A DNA stretch of 64,000 bases from Arthrobacter_N sp051262515 (GCF_051262515.1 NZ_JBIMER010000004.1:124001-188000); one strand, 5' to 3'; numbered from the stretch's first letter, positions 8,468 to 17,098 are shown. Numbers and translations are program-made. The notes: a model not told the origin generated them from the letters alone.

Positions 8468-9352
8468 TTAGCGTGCCAGCGTGTAGTAGCCCATGAGCGG
8501 TCCGTACGGGCTGTCCGCGGGGCGGATCACGGTGCCGACGCTCGGGTTCTGGGCGCCGATGATCTCTCCGTTGCCGATGTAGATGCCGACGTGGCCTCCA
8601 CCGTTCTGGAACACCAGGTCGCCCAGCTGCGGGCTGCTGGTGCGCACGAACTGGCCGGAGGCCAGGATCGCGGAGGTGCCGCGGGCGATGTCGATGCCGG
8701 CCTGGGCATAGACATACTTGATGAAGCCTGAGCAGTCCCAGCCGGAAGGCGTGTTGCCGCCCCAAACATAGGGAGCACCTTCGAACGAGCGGGCCATGGA
8801 AGCAATGCCAGCGAGGCTTCCGTTGGGCGCTGCCTCCACTTCGGGCTCCGGCTCGGGGGCCGGTGCGGCGGCGGGGGCTGGTGCGGCTGCGGGAGCCGGA
8901 GCGGCTGCAGGTGCCGCGGCTGGCTCCGCCTCGACCGTGGCGGAGGCACGCGTCATCGGGGCCGCTTCGCGGTCCTCTTCGACGGTGTCTGCGACAGCGA
9001 CGACGACCGGCTCCGGTTCGGGGGCCGGCTCCGGCTCCGGGGCCGGAGTGGAGGTGATGTCGGCGCGCTCGATCTTGAACTTCGCGGCCGCGGCCGCCGG
9101 AACGGCGACGGCCTTGACGGAGACGCGCTCCGCTGCCAGCGTGTTGGCCGGGACGGTTGCGGCTTCGCGGACGGCCGGCGTGGCCTGGGCGGGGACACCC
9201 AGGGTCAGGACCAGACCGGATGCGGCGGCGATAACCGCCGCCTGGCGACCCACGGATCCGGCGTTAGAGGCAACGGCCTTGGAAATGGATTCCAGGGGGT
9301 TCGAACGAACTGGGGTCGCGCGGTGACGACCTAGGGCATGACGCTTGGACAC
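8468..9352 (-). CDS. secreted NlpC/P60 peptidoglycan endopeptidase
   Basis: Cell-wall hydrolase that cleaves stem-peptide bonds (typically D-Glu-diaminopimelate/Lys links). 294 residues: a hydrophobic signal/anchor (residues 37-57, ending in an AQA-like site), an Ala/Pro/Glu-rich spacer with PAPEPEP repeats (about 102-175), and an NlpC/P60 domain (about 180-294). The catalytic Cys207 (WDCSGF) and His254 (GGGHVGIYIG) are present. The start is GTG at 9352 with GGGAGAGG upstream; an ATG alternative is absent. The 5' leader carries a c-di-AMP riboswitch, so expression should fall when c-di-AMP is high, in line with RpfA/NlpC control known in other actinobacteria. It is monocistronic, with its own terminator. 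Confidence 0.93.
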   Translation of the reverse strand: MSKRHALGRHRATPVRSNPLESISKAVASNAGSVGRQAAVIAAASGLVLTLGVPAQATPAVREAATVPANTLAAERVSVKAVAVPAAAAAKFKIERADITSTPAPEPEPAPEPEPVVVAVADTVEEDREAAPMTRASATVEAEPAAAPAAAPAPAAAPAPAAAPAPEPEPEVEAAPNGSLAGIASMARSFEGAPYVWGGNTPSGWDCSGFIKYVYAQAGIDIARGTSAILASGQFVRTSSPQLGDLVFQNGGGHVGIYIGNGEIIGAQNPSVGTVIRPADSPYGPLMGYYTLAR

Positions 9353-9371
9353 GATGTATTTACCTCTCCCA

Positions 9372-9524
9372 ATGCCTGCGAGGTGAGCTGTCGGATTCGA
9401 GTGGGAGTCACTCGGTGCGCCGGCCGGATTCCGGCCTGGCGCACTTAACCCCAAGGATCCTTGCGGACCCAAAAGTTGGTTCCCCCGCCACTGCCAAGCG
9501 TGTAGTACGAACGGACCTCGCTGC
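9372..9524 (-). promoter_or_regulatory. c-di-AMP (ydaO/yuaA) riboswitch upstream of NlpC/P60 gene
   Basis: In the minus strand the leader contains the conserved ydaO elements in order: GGCGGGGGAACCAA (about 9476-9489), CTTGGGGTTAAGTGCG, ACTCGAATCCGACAGCT and CACCTCGCAGGC (down to 9374). A closing helix is visible between GCGAGGT (5' side, near 9516-9521) and ACCTCGC (3' side). The element ends about 20 bases before the ribosome-binding site. Known actinobacterial ydaO riboswitches repress cell-wall hydrolase genes on binding c-di-AMP. The exact 5' boundary is uncertain. Confidence 0.88.
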
Positions 9525-9665
9525 GTGGCAGTGTTCGGCACTATGCGCGAGGGTGTTGGATCCATAGGCGATCCAGCACGTGTTCTAAGCTATCTGAAAT
9601 ATCTGTAAAAGTCACGTTCAGGTCACGGAATGATCTTTTTCCGGTGACGGAGGCGCGAAAAACGG

Positions 9666-10670
9666 TTAGAGCCAGCCGGCGGGATCGACGGCGCCGCCGT
9701 TCACCAGCACCTCGAAGTGCAGGTGGCATCCGGTGGAGTTGCCGGTGGTTCCGACGGCGGAGACGACGTCGCCGCGCTCGACCTTCTGCCCTACCGCGAC
9801 GCTCAGGCTGCTGTTGTGGTTATAGGTGGTCTCCAGTCCATTGCCATGGTCGACCCGCACGCGGTTACCCGAGTGCCCGGCCCAACCTGACTGGACGACG
9901 GTCCCGGCGGCGGCGGCCTTCACCGGCGTTCCACACTGCGCCCCGTAGTCCTGGCCGATGTGCGAGACAATCCCGTATCCGGAGACCGGATCAACGCGGT
10001 TTCCGAACGGCGAGGTGATGCGGACGGAGTCCAGCGGCTGCGCCAGCACGCCACCGGTGTCCACCTTGGTGACGTCGCCGCCGGACGCCGACATCACGTG
10101 ATCCAACTGTTGCTCCTCCGTGAAGGAGCTCGTCAGGGAACTGCGCACGATCTCGTAGCCGTCGGCTTTCGGGACACTGACATCGGTAACGGGGGCGGCC
10201 GTCTGCGCCACGGATTCCTCACCGGCCGGCTCTCCACCGAGATTCGGGTAGGCGGCGGCCAACGCCAGTCCGGAGACTGCGGCAACCGCGGCGATCTTGT
10301 GGCTGATCCCCAGGGACCGGCGGTGGACACGGGCCGGGTAGCCTCCGGTTGCGGCGAGGAGCGGCTCCGGCGGAGCGATGGGTTCCTGCGATTCATCCGC
10401 GGACGGCAGGCCAGGGACGCCGGTGCGGACCGTGGTCAGGGTGGGGCCGTAGCGCATCGCCGTGGCAAAGCGGCGGCCACCGCCCGGGGGCGTCGCCGTC
10501 GGGACCGCCGCGGTTTCCACGGCTTCCACGGCGCGCAGCGCGCGGCGGGATTCTCCGCGGGGACGGCGCGGCGCCTCTTGGGGCACACCGGGCTCCGGCT
10601 GGTCCCGAGGGCTGGTTTCGCGGACGGCACTCCGGGCACTCCGGCGTCCGGGGACTTGGTTCTGAGTCAA
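9666..10670 (-). CDS. M23-family peptidase (LytM type), membrane-anchored
   Basis: Zinc endopeptidase of 334 residues acting on peptidoglycan cross-bridges outside the cell. A basic, proline-rich N-terminus (about 1-120) is followed by one membrane segment (about 125-142, IAAVAAVSGLALAAAY) and an M23 domain (about 215-330). All zinc ligands are visible: His237 and Asp241 (HIGQD), and His316-x-His318 (HLHFE). I chose TTG at 10670 because GAGAGG stands seven bases before it; a GTG at 10688 is possible but lies within the riboswitch's 3' end. It is preceded by a c-di-AMP riboswitch like the neighbouring NlpC/P60 gene, so the two hydrolases probably respond to the same signal. Confidence 0.88.
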   Translation of the reverse strand: MTQNQVPGRRSARSAVRETSPRDQPEPGVPQEAPRRPRGESRRALRAVEAVETAAVPTATPPGGGRRFATAMRYGPTLTTVRTGVPGLPSADESQEPIAPPEPLLAATGGYPARVHRRSLGISHKIAAVAAVSGLALAAAYPNLGGEPAGEESVAQTAAPVTDVSVPKADGYEIVRSSLTSSFTEEQQLDHVMSASGGDVTKVDTGGVLAQPLDSVRITSPFGNRVDPVSGYGIVSHIGQDYGAQCGTPVKAAAAGTVVQSGWAGHSGNRVRVDHGNGLETTYNHNSSLSVAVGQKVERGDVVSAVGTTGNSTGCHLHFEVLVNGGAVDPAGWL

Positions 10671-10686
10671 TCGACAACCTCTCAAC

Positions 10687-10840
10687 ACGCCTGCGAAGTT
10701 AGCTGTCGGATTCGAGTTTGAGATCTACTCGGCCGTGCCGTCTTGCGAGCACCGGCTTCACCCCTAGATGCCGGACAAGGTCCGACACCTGCATGAATGG
10801 GTCCTCCACCCCTGCCCGTCGTCGTGAGAACGGACCCCGG
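10687..10840 (-). promoter_or_regulatory. c-di-AMP (ydaO/yuaA) riboswitch upstream of M23 gene
   Basis: The minus-strand leader carries the same conserved 3' core as the first riboswitch (CTCGAATCCGACAGCT, then AACTTCGCAGGC, ending at 10689), preceded by TAGGGGTGAAGCCGG and a GGGGTGGAGGACCCA element near 10798-10812. These are the ydaO signature blocks in the correct order. I could not find an obvious perfect P1 partner, so the 5' limit is approximate. Confidence 0.8.
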
Positions 10841-10948
10841 TCCGCCGGCAGGGTTAGGCGATCGGACGGGGCGGAAGAGACGAGTCCCCTCCGTTACCCA
10901 ACCGTACCCGACGCGGCGGGAAAGTAACAATTTCGTTATGTACGTAAC

Positions 10949-11644
10949 CTAACCAAGGCGGGCCACGAATACATGCGCGCTGACTTCCTGCGGGAGTTCC
11001 AGCGCGCCCTCGAGACCGGAAACCCGGACCACCACGTAGTCCCCCGCGCGCTCCAACGTGACCGAGGCGCCCGGGCGGATTCCGCCGTCGTTCAGCTGGG
11101 CCAAGAGCTCGGGGTCCACCTGGATGGTTTCCGCCAGGCGCAGGATCGTGAACGGCCCCGGGGCCCCGGAGGACAGCGCGGCGTCGAGGTTCTGCACCGG
11201 CGCGGCCGTGCCGTCGTCGGCCGGCCCTCCCAAGGCCTGCAGGCCGGGGATGGGATTGCCGTACGGGGAATCGGACGGCCGCCCCAAAAGTTCGTAGAGC
11301 CGCTGCTCCACGCGCTCGCTCATCACGTGCTCCCAGCGGCACGCCTCGTCGTGGACGTACTCCCACTCCAACCCGATCACGTCCGAAAGGAGGCGCTCGG
11401 CGAGCCGGTGCTTGCGCATCACCTCGGTGGCAAGCAGCCGTCCCGCTACCGTCAACTCCAGGTGCCTGTCCTGCGAGACGACCACCAGGCCGTCCCGCTC
11501 CATGCGGGCGACGGTCTGCGAGACCGTCGGGCCCGAGTGCCCCAACCGTTCGGCGATACGCGCACGCAGTGCCGTGATCTCCTCTTCCTCGAGTTCCAGA
11601 ATGGTCCTCAAGTACATTTCGGTCGTGTCAATCAGGTCAGTCAC
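10949..11644 (-). CDS. DtxR/IdeR-family metal-dependent transcriptional regulator
   Basis: Metal-sensing repressor of 231 residues. The N-terminal winged helix (about 1-65, DTTEMYLRTILELEEEEI then RIAERLGHSGPTVSQTVARM) is followed by the dimerisation/metal domain with HRLAERLL, DEACRWEHVMS and the proline-containing SPYGNPIPG stretch. A C-terminal FeoA/SH3-like domain (about 160-231) completes the three-domain DtxR/IdeR architecture, so iron is the likely corepressor (shorter MntR proteins lack this domain). The start is GTG at 11644, with AGGAG eight bases upstream. It is not in an operon with a recognisable iron gene here; serC is divergent. No IdeR box was searched for systematically. Confidence 0.9.
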   Translation of the reverse strand: MTDLIDTTEMYLRTILELEEEEITALRARIAERLGHSGPTVSQTVARMERDGLVVVSQDRHLELTVAGRLLATEVMRKHRLAERLLSDVIGLEWEYVHDEACRWEHVMSERVEQRLYELLGRPSDSPYGNPIPGLQALGGPADDGTAAPVQNLDAALSSGAPGPFTILRLAETIQVDPELLAQLNDGGIRPGASVTLERAGDYVVVRVSGLEGALELPQEVSAHVFVARLG

Positions 11645-11818
11645 TGCGGGGGCTCCTGTGGGCAGGCGGGTGTTCGGGAACCAGACGTCCCAACTCTACC
11701 CGCGTTAACAAACTCCTCCGGGTTCCGGATTCGGTGCGCGCTGGGAGACGATGTAAACCGTGGCGGCGGGCCCGGATGCCTCGCCGCCTTGATCCGTCCC
11801 CGGAGCGCAGGAGCCAGC

Positions 11819-12937
11819 ATGAGCAACGACATCACCATCCCCGCCGAACTTTTGCCCGCCGACGGCCGCTTCGGCGCCGGCCCATCGAAAGTCCGTCCCG
11901 GGCAGCTCGACGCGCTCGCGGCGGCCGCCAAGGTCCTGGGTACCTCCCACCGGCAGGCGCCTGTCAAGAACCTGGTCAGGAACGTCCAGGACGGCCTCGC
12001 GAGCTTCTTCTCCGCGCCGGACGGCTACGAGGTCGTGCTCGGCGTGGGCGGATCCACGGCGTTCTGGGACGCCGCCGCGTTCTCCCTCGTCGAGCGCAAG
12101 GCGCAGCACCTTTCCTTCGGCGAGTTCGGCTCCAAGTTCGCCGCTGCCACCGACAAGGCCCCGTTCCTGGACGCCTCGAGCATTCTGAAGTCCGAGCCCG
12201 GAACGCGTCCGGAGCCGGTCGCCGAGGCGGGCGTGGACGTGTACGCGTGGCCGCAGAACGAGACGTCCACCGGCGTCGCCGCACCCGTGCGGCGCGTGCA
12301 GGGGGCCGACGACGGCGCGCTGGTACTCATCGACGCCACCTCGGCCGCCGGCGGGCTCGACGTCGACGTTGCCGAATCGGACGTCTATTACTTCGCGCCG
12401 CAGAAGAACTTCGCGTCCGACGGCGGCCTGTGGCTCGCGCTGTTCTCTCCCGCGGCGCTGGAGCGCGTGGACCGCATCGCGGCCGGCGACCGCTGGGTCC
12501 CGGACTTCCTGAACCTGAAGACCGCCGTGGACAACTCGCGACTGAACCAGACCTACAACACCCCCAGCCTGTCCACGCTGGTGACGCTGAACGCCCAGAT
12601 CGAGTGGCTCAACGAGAACGGCGGGCTCGAATTCGCCACCGGGCGCACCGCCGATTCGGCAGGTCGGGTTTACTCCTGGGCCGAGGCCTCGCCGGTCGCC
12701 ACCCCGTACGTGGTGCGTCCGGAGGACCGGTCCAACGTCATCGCCACGATCGACTTCGACGACTCCATCGACGCCGCCGCCGTGGCCACGGTCCTGCGCG
12801 CCAACGGCATCGTGGACACCGAGCCCTACCGCAAGCTGGGCCGGAACCAGCTGCGGATCGCCACGTTCGTGGCCATCGAGCCGGACGACGTCACGGCGCT
12901 CACGCGCTGCATCGACCACGTGCTCGAGAACCTCTAG
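11819..12937 (+). CDS. serC: phosphoserine transaminase
   Basis: PLP enzyme that converts 3-phosphohydroxypyruvate and glutamate to phosphoserine in serine synthesis. 372 residues, the length of the actinobacterial SerC type. Seen: the RFGAGPSKVRP start region (17-27), the HRQAPVKNLV stretch (44-53), and the PLP-binding lysine Lys196 in YFAPQKNFAS. The C-terminal domain carries RSNVIATIDF and KLGRNQLRIATF. The start is ATG at 11819 with AGGAG upstream. It is monocistronic and divergent from the DtxR-family gene, and is followed 13 bp later by a perfect inverted repeat. Confidence 0.96.
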   Translation: MSNDITIPAELLPADGRFGAGPSKVRPGQLDALAAAAKVLGTSHRQAPVKNLVRNVQDGLASFFSAPDGYEVVLGVGGSTAFWDAAAFSLVERKAQHLSFGEFGSKFAAATDKAPFLDASSILKSEPGTRPEPVAEAGVDVYAWPQNETSTGVAAPVRRVQGADDGALVLIDATSAAGGLDVDVAESDVYYFAPQKNFASDGGLWLALFSPAALERVDRIAAGDRWVPDFLNLKTAVDNSRLNQTYNTPSLSTLVTLNAQIEWLNENGGLEFATGRTADSAGRVYSWAEASPVATPYVVRPEDRSNVIATIDFDDSIDAAAVATVLRANGIVDTEPYRKLGRNQLRIATFVAIEPDDVTALTRCIDHVLENL

Positions 12938-12950
12938 CCGCTTTCACGAA

Positions 12951-12984
12951 GGAAGGGCCGCGACTCGCGAGTCGCGGCCCTTCC
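12951..12984. terminator. bidirectional terminator between serC and the DUF3027 gene
   Basis: Perfect 17+17 bp palindrome: GGAAGGGCCGCGACTCG followed directly by its reverse complement. It lies between convergent genes (serC plus strand, DUF3027 minus strand) and can act in both directions. Confidence 0.85.
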
Positions 12985-12998
12985 CCTTGTCCGCCGGG

Positions 12999-13424
12999 TT
13001 ACTCCGCGCGCCCGGCGTCCGAAGCGGCGGGCTTGTCCTGTGCGTCGGGTGTGTCCTGCGCATCGGCCGCTTCCCGGGCGGCGGCCTCCTCGGCCTCGCG
13101 CGCGGCGGCCATTTCCTCTTCGTTGACGCGGTCCGACCACGGAACCCACGGCGGCGCCAGGAGTGCGTCGGCGCCGGGCAGCAAGCCGACCTCGCTCACG
13201 GTCGGCGCCTTGCCTCGGGGCAACCGGGCCAGGGTCGCGTACCACTCCCATCCGGCGTAGGCGTCAAGCTGCGCCGAGAAGCGGTGCGTCACCAGGCGTT
13301 CGCCGTCTGCAAACGCGCCGACATGGCCGCCCAGTTGCTCGGCGGGCACGAGCTCAAGCAGCGCCTCTCGCGCCGCATCGACGGAGCCGGCGAGGACGGC
13401 GTCGAGCTTCGGGGTGCGGGCCAT
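12999..13424 (-). CDS. DUF3027 domain protein (short form)
   Basis: Cytoplasmic protein of 141 residues of unknown function. The middle contains the recognisable DUF3027 block: WEWYATLARLPRGKAPTVSEVGLLPG followed by LLAPPWVPWSDRV (about residues 59-100). The family members I know of are longer; here the conserved part ends near residue 100 and is followed by an Ala/Glu-rich acidic tail (EEEMAAAREAEEAAAREA). It starts 4 bp after the cold-shock gene stop, so the two form a cold-shock/DUF3027 pair that is conserved in actinobacteria. Confidence 0.8.
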   Translation of the reverse strand: MARTPKLDAVLAGSVDAAREALLELVPAEQLGGHVGAFADGERLVTHRFSAQLDAYAGWEWYATLARLPRGKAPTVSEVGLLPGADALLAPPWVPWSDRVNEEEMAAAREAEEAAAREAADAQDTPDAQDKPAASDAGRAE

Positions 13425-13428
13425 CGGC

Positions 13429-13812
13429 TCAGGCGTCCAGGTCGTCGGCGACGGCCCGAAGCACTGCCGCGATCTTGGAACCCTGGCCCTTGTCCGGGTA
13501 CCGTCCCTTGCGCAGGCCGTTGGACACGCCGTCGAGCAATTTGATCAGGTCCTCGACGATCACGGCCGTCTGGTCGGCGGGCTTGCGCTTGGCACGGACC
13601 ACGGACGGCGCGGCCTCGACCACGCGCGCGGTCAGCGCCTGAGCGCCCTTGCGCCCCTGCGCGATCCCGAACTCCATGCGCGTGCCGGCACGGACCTCGG
13701 TGGTTCCCACCGGAAGCGCCGACTCGTGCAGATAGACTTCCTGGCCGTCGTCGGTCACCAGGAACCCGAAACCCTTGCTGGCCTCAAACCACTTGACTTT
13801 GCCGAATGGCAC
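13429..13812 (-). CDS. cold-shock domain protein with C-terminal extension
   Basis: RNA/ssDNA-binding protein of 127 residues. Residues 1-65 form a cold-shock domain (GKVKWFEASKGFGFL, RNP1-like KGFGF, RNP2-like VYLHESAL). Residues about 70-127 are a basic then helical extension (AKRKPADQTAVIVEDLIKLLDG), so the protein is roughly twice the length of CspA; this extended type occurs in Micrococcaceae. The start is GTG at 13812 with GAGG upstream. It is followed by the DUF3027 gene after four bases. Confidence 0.92.
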   Translation of the reverse strand: MPFGKVKWFEASKGFGFLVTDDGQEVYLHESALPVGTTEVRAGTRMEFGIAQGRKGAQALTARVVEAAPSVVRAKRKPADQTAVIVEDLIKLLDGVSNGLRKGRYPDKGQGSKIAAVLRAVADDLDA

Positions 13813-14000
13813 TTCGCTTACCTCGTTCTAACGTATCTGCGATGCCGCCGGCACCGCTGATGGATTCCCGGCCGCTCCGCCTCGCGGCCGCGGCCGCCCG
13901 GGCGCGGAAAGGGCCGGGGAAGTCTGTTCTCCTAGGGTACGTCACGGCCAGCCAGGCTTCCGACTTTGTGGCACCCCGGCCCGCTGTTAGCTTTAAGGAC

Positions 14001-14228
14001 GTGAATACGGTCAAAGACGGCGGCTCCGCACGCCGCTACGTACTGGCTGCGGCCGCGGCCATCGGCATCGGGTCGCTCATGTGCCTCGCGGTGATCCTCG
14101 GGTCGTACATGGTGGACGCCACCCCGTGGGCGCCGCTTTTCGCCGTTGGCCTGTACGGGTTGCCGGTCGCGTTCCTCCTCCTCGTCGGCCTCGTGGCCAT
14201 GAACATCGCCGAGCGGCGCCGCTCCTAG
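14001..14228 (+). CDS. small two-helix membrane protein
   Basis: Protein of 75 residues with two hydrophobic helices (about residues 12-34 and 43-66) and a basic C-terminus (AERRRS), so probably an integral membrane hairpin with both ends inside. The start is GTG at 14001 with AAGGA six bases upstream; a longer frame reaching 13806 would overlap the divergent cold-shock promoter. I do not recognise the family. It precedes the response regulator by 111 bp in the same direction but has no coupling signal. Confidence 0.65.
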   Translation: MNTVKDGGSARRYVLAAAAAIGIGSLMCLAVILGSYMVDATPWAPLFAVGLYGLPVAFLLLVGLVAMNIAERRRS

Positions 14229-14339
14229 CCAGCCGCCCGCCCGTGCGCGACCCGCCGTGGGTCGCCCGGAACCGGCCGCCGGCCAACGCATACATCCAAC
14301 ATTCAGAAAACTCCCAGACTTTTCCCGCAGACTGGGTGT

Positions 14340-15050
14340 ATGAACGCCAAGACCCCCGAGGCCAAGCTCCTGGTCGTCGACGACGAGCCCAACATCCGCG
14401 AACTGCTCTCGACCTCGCTGCGCTTCGCCGGATTCGACGTCGTTGCCGCCGCCAACGGGCGTGAGGCGCTGGAGGCCGTCGAGCGCGAGCAGCCGGACCT
14501 GGCCGTGCTGGACGTCATGCTCCCGGACATGGACGGGTTCACGGTGACCCGGCGCCTCCGCGCTGCCGGCCGGCACTTCCCCGTCCTGTTCCTCACAGCG
14601 CGCGACGACACCGAGGACAAGGTCACCGGGCTGACGGTCGGGGGCGACGACTACGTGACCAAGCCGTTCAGCCTGGACGAGGTGGTCGCTCGGATCCGCG
14701 CAGTGCTCCGCCGCACGCGGCCGCCCGGCGGCGACGACGCCATCCTGCGCGTCGACGACCTGGAGCTCGACGACGATGCTCACGAGGTGCGCCGCGCCGG
14801 CGAAATAGTGGACTTGTCCCCCACCGAATTCAAGCTCCTGCGGTATCTCATGATGAACCCCAACCGGGTCCTGTCCAAGGCGCAGATCCTGGACCACGTC
14901 TGGGAATACGACTTCAACGGCGACGCCTCGATCGTCGAGTCCTACATCTCCTACCTCCGCCGCAAGATCGACGCGCGCGAGGACTGGGCGCCCATGATCC
15001 AGACCAAGCGGGGCGTGGGATACCTCCTCCGAACCGCAGAGCGGCGCTAG
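14340..15050 (+). CDS. OmpR-family response regulator
   Basis: DNA-binding response regulator of 236 residues. The receiver domain (about 8-122) has the acidic pair Asp14-Asp15, phosphoacceptor Asp58 (LAVLDVMLPDMDG), Thr86 and Lys108 (VTKPF). The C-terminal winged helix (about 140-235) contains LSPTEFKLLRYLMMNPNR and ends with RGVGYLL. Closest in type to MprA/TcrA-like regulators of actinobacteria. It starts at ATG 14340 with no strong ribosome-binding site (possibly leaderless). The partner kinase begins 13 bp downstream. Confidence 0.94.
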   Translation: MNAKTPEAKLLVVDDEPNIRELLSTSLRFAGFDVVAAANGREALEAVEREQPDLAVLDVMLPDMDGFTVTRRLRAAGRHFPVLFLTARDDTEDKVTGLTVGGDDYVTKPFSLDEVVARIRAVLRRTRPPGGDDAILRVDDLELDDDAHEVRRAGEIVDLSPTEFKLLRYLMMNPNRVLSKAQILDHVWEYDFNGDASIVESYISYLRRKIDAREDWAPMIQTKRGVGYLLRTAERR

Positions 15051-15062
15051 GCGGCGCCGATC

Positions 15063-16571
15063 GTGCAGGTTTTGACGAGGCTGTTCCGCCAGACGTCCCT
15101 GAGGTCCAAGCTGGTGGCGCTGATGGCGATGCTGATGATGTGCGGCGTCGTCGTCACGGCGATGGCGGCCTCGGGGGCGCTGAACACCCTGCTCCTGCGG
15201 GAGATGGACCGGGACCTCGTGGGCAACAGCGATTCGGTATCGGACATCATGTGGAGCGCCATGAACGACCAGCTCAGCACCGACCCCCAGAACATGCTCC
15301 GCTGGCAGAACATCTCCTCGCTCCGATTCCACGGGACCATCCGCGACGCGGACGGCAACGTGCAGTACGTCCTGCCGCGGACGGCCTCCGAACAGGGGGA
15401 CGCGCCGGTGCTGGAGGCGCACCCGGTGGAGCAGGTGGCGGCTGAGGGTGGACGGCGCTTCAGCGTCCCCGGCACGGCGCCCGCCTCCGAGGGGTGGCGG
15501 GTGAGCCAGATCGCGATGGCCAGCGGGGAGGGATACATCACCGTCGCCCTGCCGCTACGGAGCGTGCACACCACGGTCGACCAGGCCAGATGGACGATGC
15601 TGTTGACGGGAGTCCTGGCCACCTTGGCGATGTCCCTGATCGCCTACGGCGTGACGAGCCGGGCGTTCCGGCCCCTGGTCCGCGTCGAGCGGACCGCCGC
15701 GGCCATCGCCGCCGGCGACCTGTCCCGGCGCGTCGAGGAGTACCCGCCGGAAACGGAAGTGGGCAGGCTCTCACGGTCCCTGAACGCCATGCTCGCCCAC
15801 ATCGAGCACGCCTTCCGCGGACGAGCTGCGTCCGAGCGGAAGATGCGCCGCTTCATACAGGACGCGTCGCACGAGCTGCGCACGCCCCTGGTCACGATCC
15901 AGGGGTATTCGGAGCTCTACCGCCATGGCGGCCTGAGCGACCCGGAGCAGCTGAGCACCGCCATGGGGCGCATCGAGGGCGAGGCCAAACGCATGGGCCA
16001 ACTCGTCGAGGACCTCCTGATGCTGGCGCGCCTCGACGAGCACCGCCCCATGGAGCGCCGTCAGGTCGACCTGCTTTTGCTGGCCACCGACGCGGCCGAG
16101 GACGCGCGTGCCGGCGCTCCGGAACGCGCCGTCCGCGTCGTCGGCCTGGATGGAGGCAAACCGGGCAACGCGCCGACCGCCGGGGACGAGGCGCGACTGC
16201 GGCAGGTCGTCGCGAACCTCATGACCAACGCGCTGCGGTACACACCGGAGGATAGCCCCATCGAGATCGCAGTGGGGGTCCTGCCCGTGATCGACGGCAG
16301 ATCGGACGCGGTGCTGGAGGTGCGCGACCACGGGCCCGGCATTCCCGAGGACGACGCCTCCCGCGTGTTCGAGCGCTTCTACCGGGCGGACAGCTCGCGG
16401 CAGCGCCAGACCGGGGGGACCGGTCTGGGGCTGGCCATCGTCGCCGCGATAGCCGCGCAGCACGACGGTGCGGTCCGGCTGAACGAGACCCCGGGAGGCG
16501 GGGCGACCCTTTCGGTCCACCTGCCGCTGGTGCCCCTGGAGGACTCCCCCACCCCCGGCGCGGACGCCTAG
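15063..16571 (+). CDS. sensor histidine kinase
   Basis: Membrane sensor kinase of 502 residues. TM1 is at about 17-38, an extracytoplasmic sensor loop at about 45-175, TM2 at about 178-198, a HAMP linker at about 199-250, and a HisKA domain with phosphoacceptor His270 (DASHELRTPL). The HATPase domain has the N box (NLMTNALRYT), G1 (DHGPGIP) and G2 (GGTGLGLAIV). The start is GTG at 15063. It is the cognate partner of the response regulator immediately upstream. The sensor loop has no recognisable ligand domain, so the signal is unknown. Confidence 0.94.
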   Translation: MQVLTRLFRQTSLRSKLVALMAMLMMCGVVVTAMAASGALNTLLLREMDRDLVGNSDSVSDIMWSAMNDQLSTDPQNMLRWQNISSLRFHGTIRDADGNVQYVLPRTASEQGDAPVLEAHPVEQVAAEGGRRFSVPGTAPASEGWRVSQIAMASGEGYITVALPLRSVHTTVDQARWTMLLTGVLATLAMSLIAYGVTSRAFRPLVRVERTAAAIAAGDLSRRVEEYPPETEVGRLSRSLNAMLAHIEHAFRGRAASERKMRRFIQDASHELRTPLVTIQGYSELYRHGGLSDPEQLSTAMGRIEGEAKRMGQLVEDLLMLARLDEHRPMERRQVDLLLLATDAAEDARAGAPERAVRVVGLDGGKPGNAPTAGDEARLRQVVANLMTNALRYTPEDSPIEIAVGVLPVIDGRSDAVLEVRDHGPGIPEDDASRVFERFYRADSSRQRQTGGTGLGLAIVAAIAAQHDGAVRLNETPGGGATLSVHLPLVPLEDSPTPGADA

Positions 16572-16580
16572 TTATCCACA
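16572..16580 (+). other. perfect DnaA-box sequence
   Basis: TTATCCACA, identical to the consensus DnaA box, sits two bases after the kinase stop codon. I see no cluster of further boxes, so this is not an origin; it may be a regulatory or chance site. Confidence 0.4.
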
Positions 16581-16698
16581 ATCGGGCCGTCTCCCGCCCG
16601 GGCCTCGCCGGCCACGCCTAGTGTCGTGGGGAAGGCGTCGTCCGGCGCCGTTGCCCCGGCACCCACGCCGGGACAGGGATGACAAGCAAGGGGACACC

Positions 16699-16989
16699 AT
16701 GAGCAACTTTGCCGCCAACACCTCCGAAATGCGCAACAAGGCCATGGCCGTGCAGGGGACCATCGAACGCCTGCGCGCGGAGGTCAACACCATGCAGGGC
16801 GGATTGCGTGAACTCGAATCCACGTGGCAGGGGGCCGCCGCCGCGAATTTCCAAGGCGTCGTCGCCGACTGGCGTGCCACCCAGCTTCGGGTCGAGGAGT
16901 CCCTCTCCGGCATCAACACCGCGCTCGCCCGCGCCTCGCAGCAGTACGACGACGCCGAGGCCGCCAACGCCAGCATGTTCACCTACTAG
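16699..16989 (+). CDS. WXG100-family (ESAT-6-like) protein
   Basis: Small helical hairpin protein of 96 residues of the type secreted by type VII (Esx) systems. The WXG turn is at Trp43-Gln-Gly45, and a C-terminal YxxxE export motif is at Tyr83-Glu87 (YDDAE). The start is ATG at 16699 with AAGGGGAC upstream. No Esx ATPase or second WXG gene is nearby, so it is an orphan substrate whose secretion system must lie elsewhere. Single-gene WXG100 proteins of this kind are common in Arthrobacter relatives. Confidence 0.9.
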   Translation: MSNFAANTSEMRNKAMAVQGTIERLRAEVNTMQGGLRELESTWQGAAAANFQGVVADWRATQLRVEESLSGINTALARASQQYDDAEAANASMFTY

Positions 16990-17098
16990 GCGCCGGGACC
17001 TACCTGACGTCCCGGAGTCGCCGCGTCCATTCCGAGCGCCCGTCGGGACCGTCCGTTCACGGCCCCGGCGGGCATCCGCCCCGGAGTAGGCTGACGGC

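Noticed and set aside
16572..16580. Replication origin
   Set aside because: Only a single DnaA box; no cluster, no dnaA/dnaN/gyr genes, no AT-rich unwinding region.
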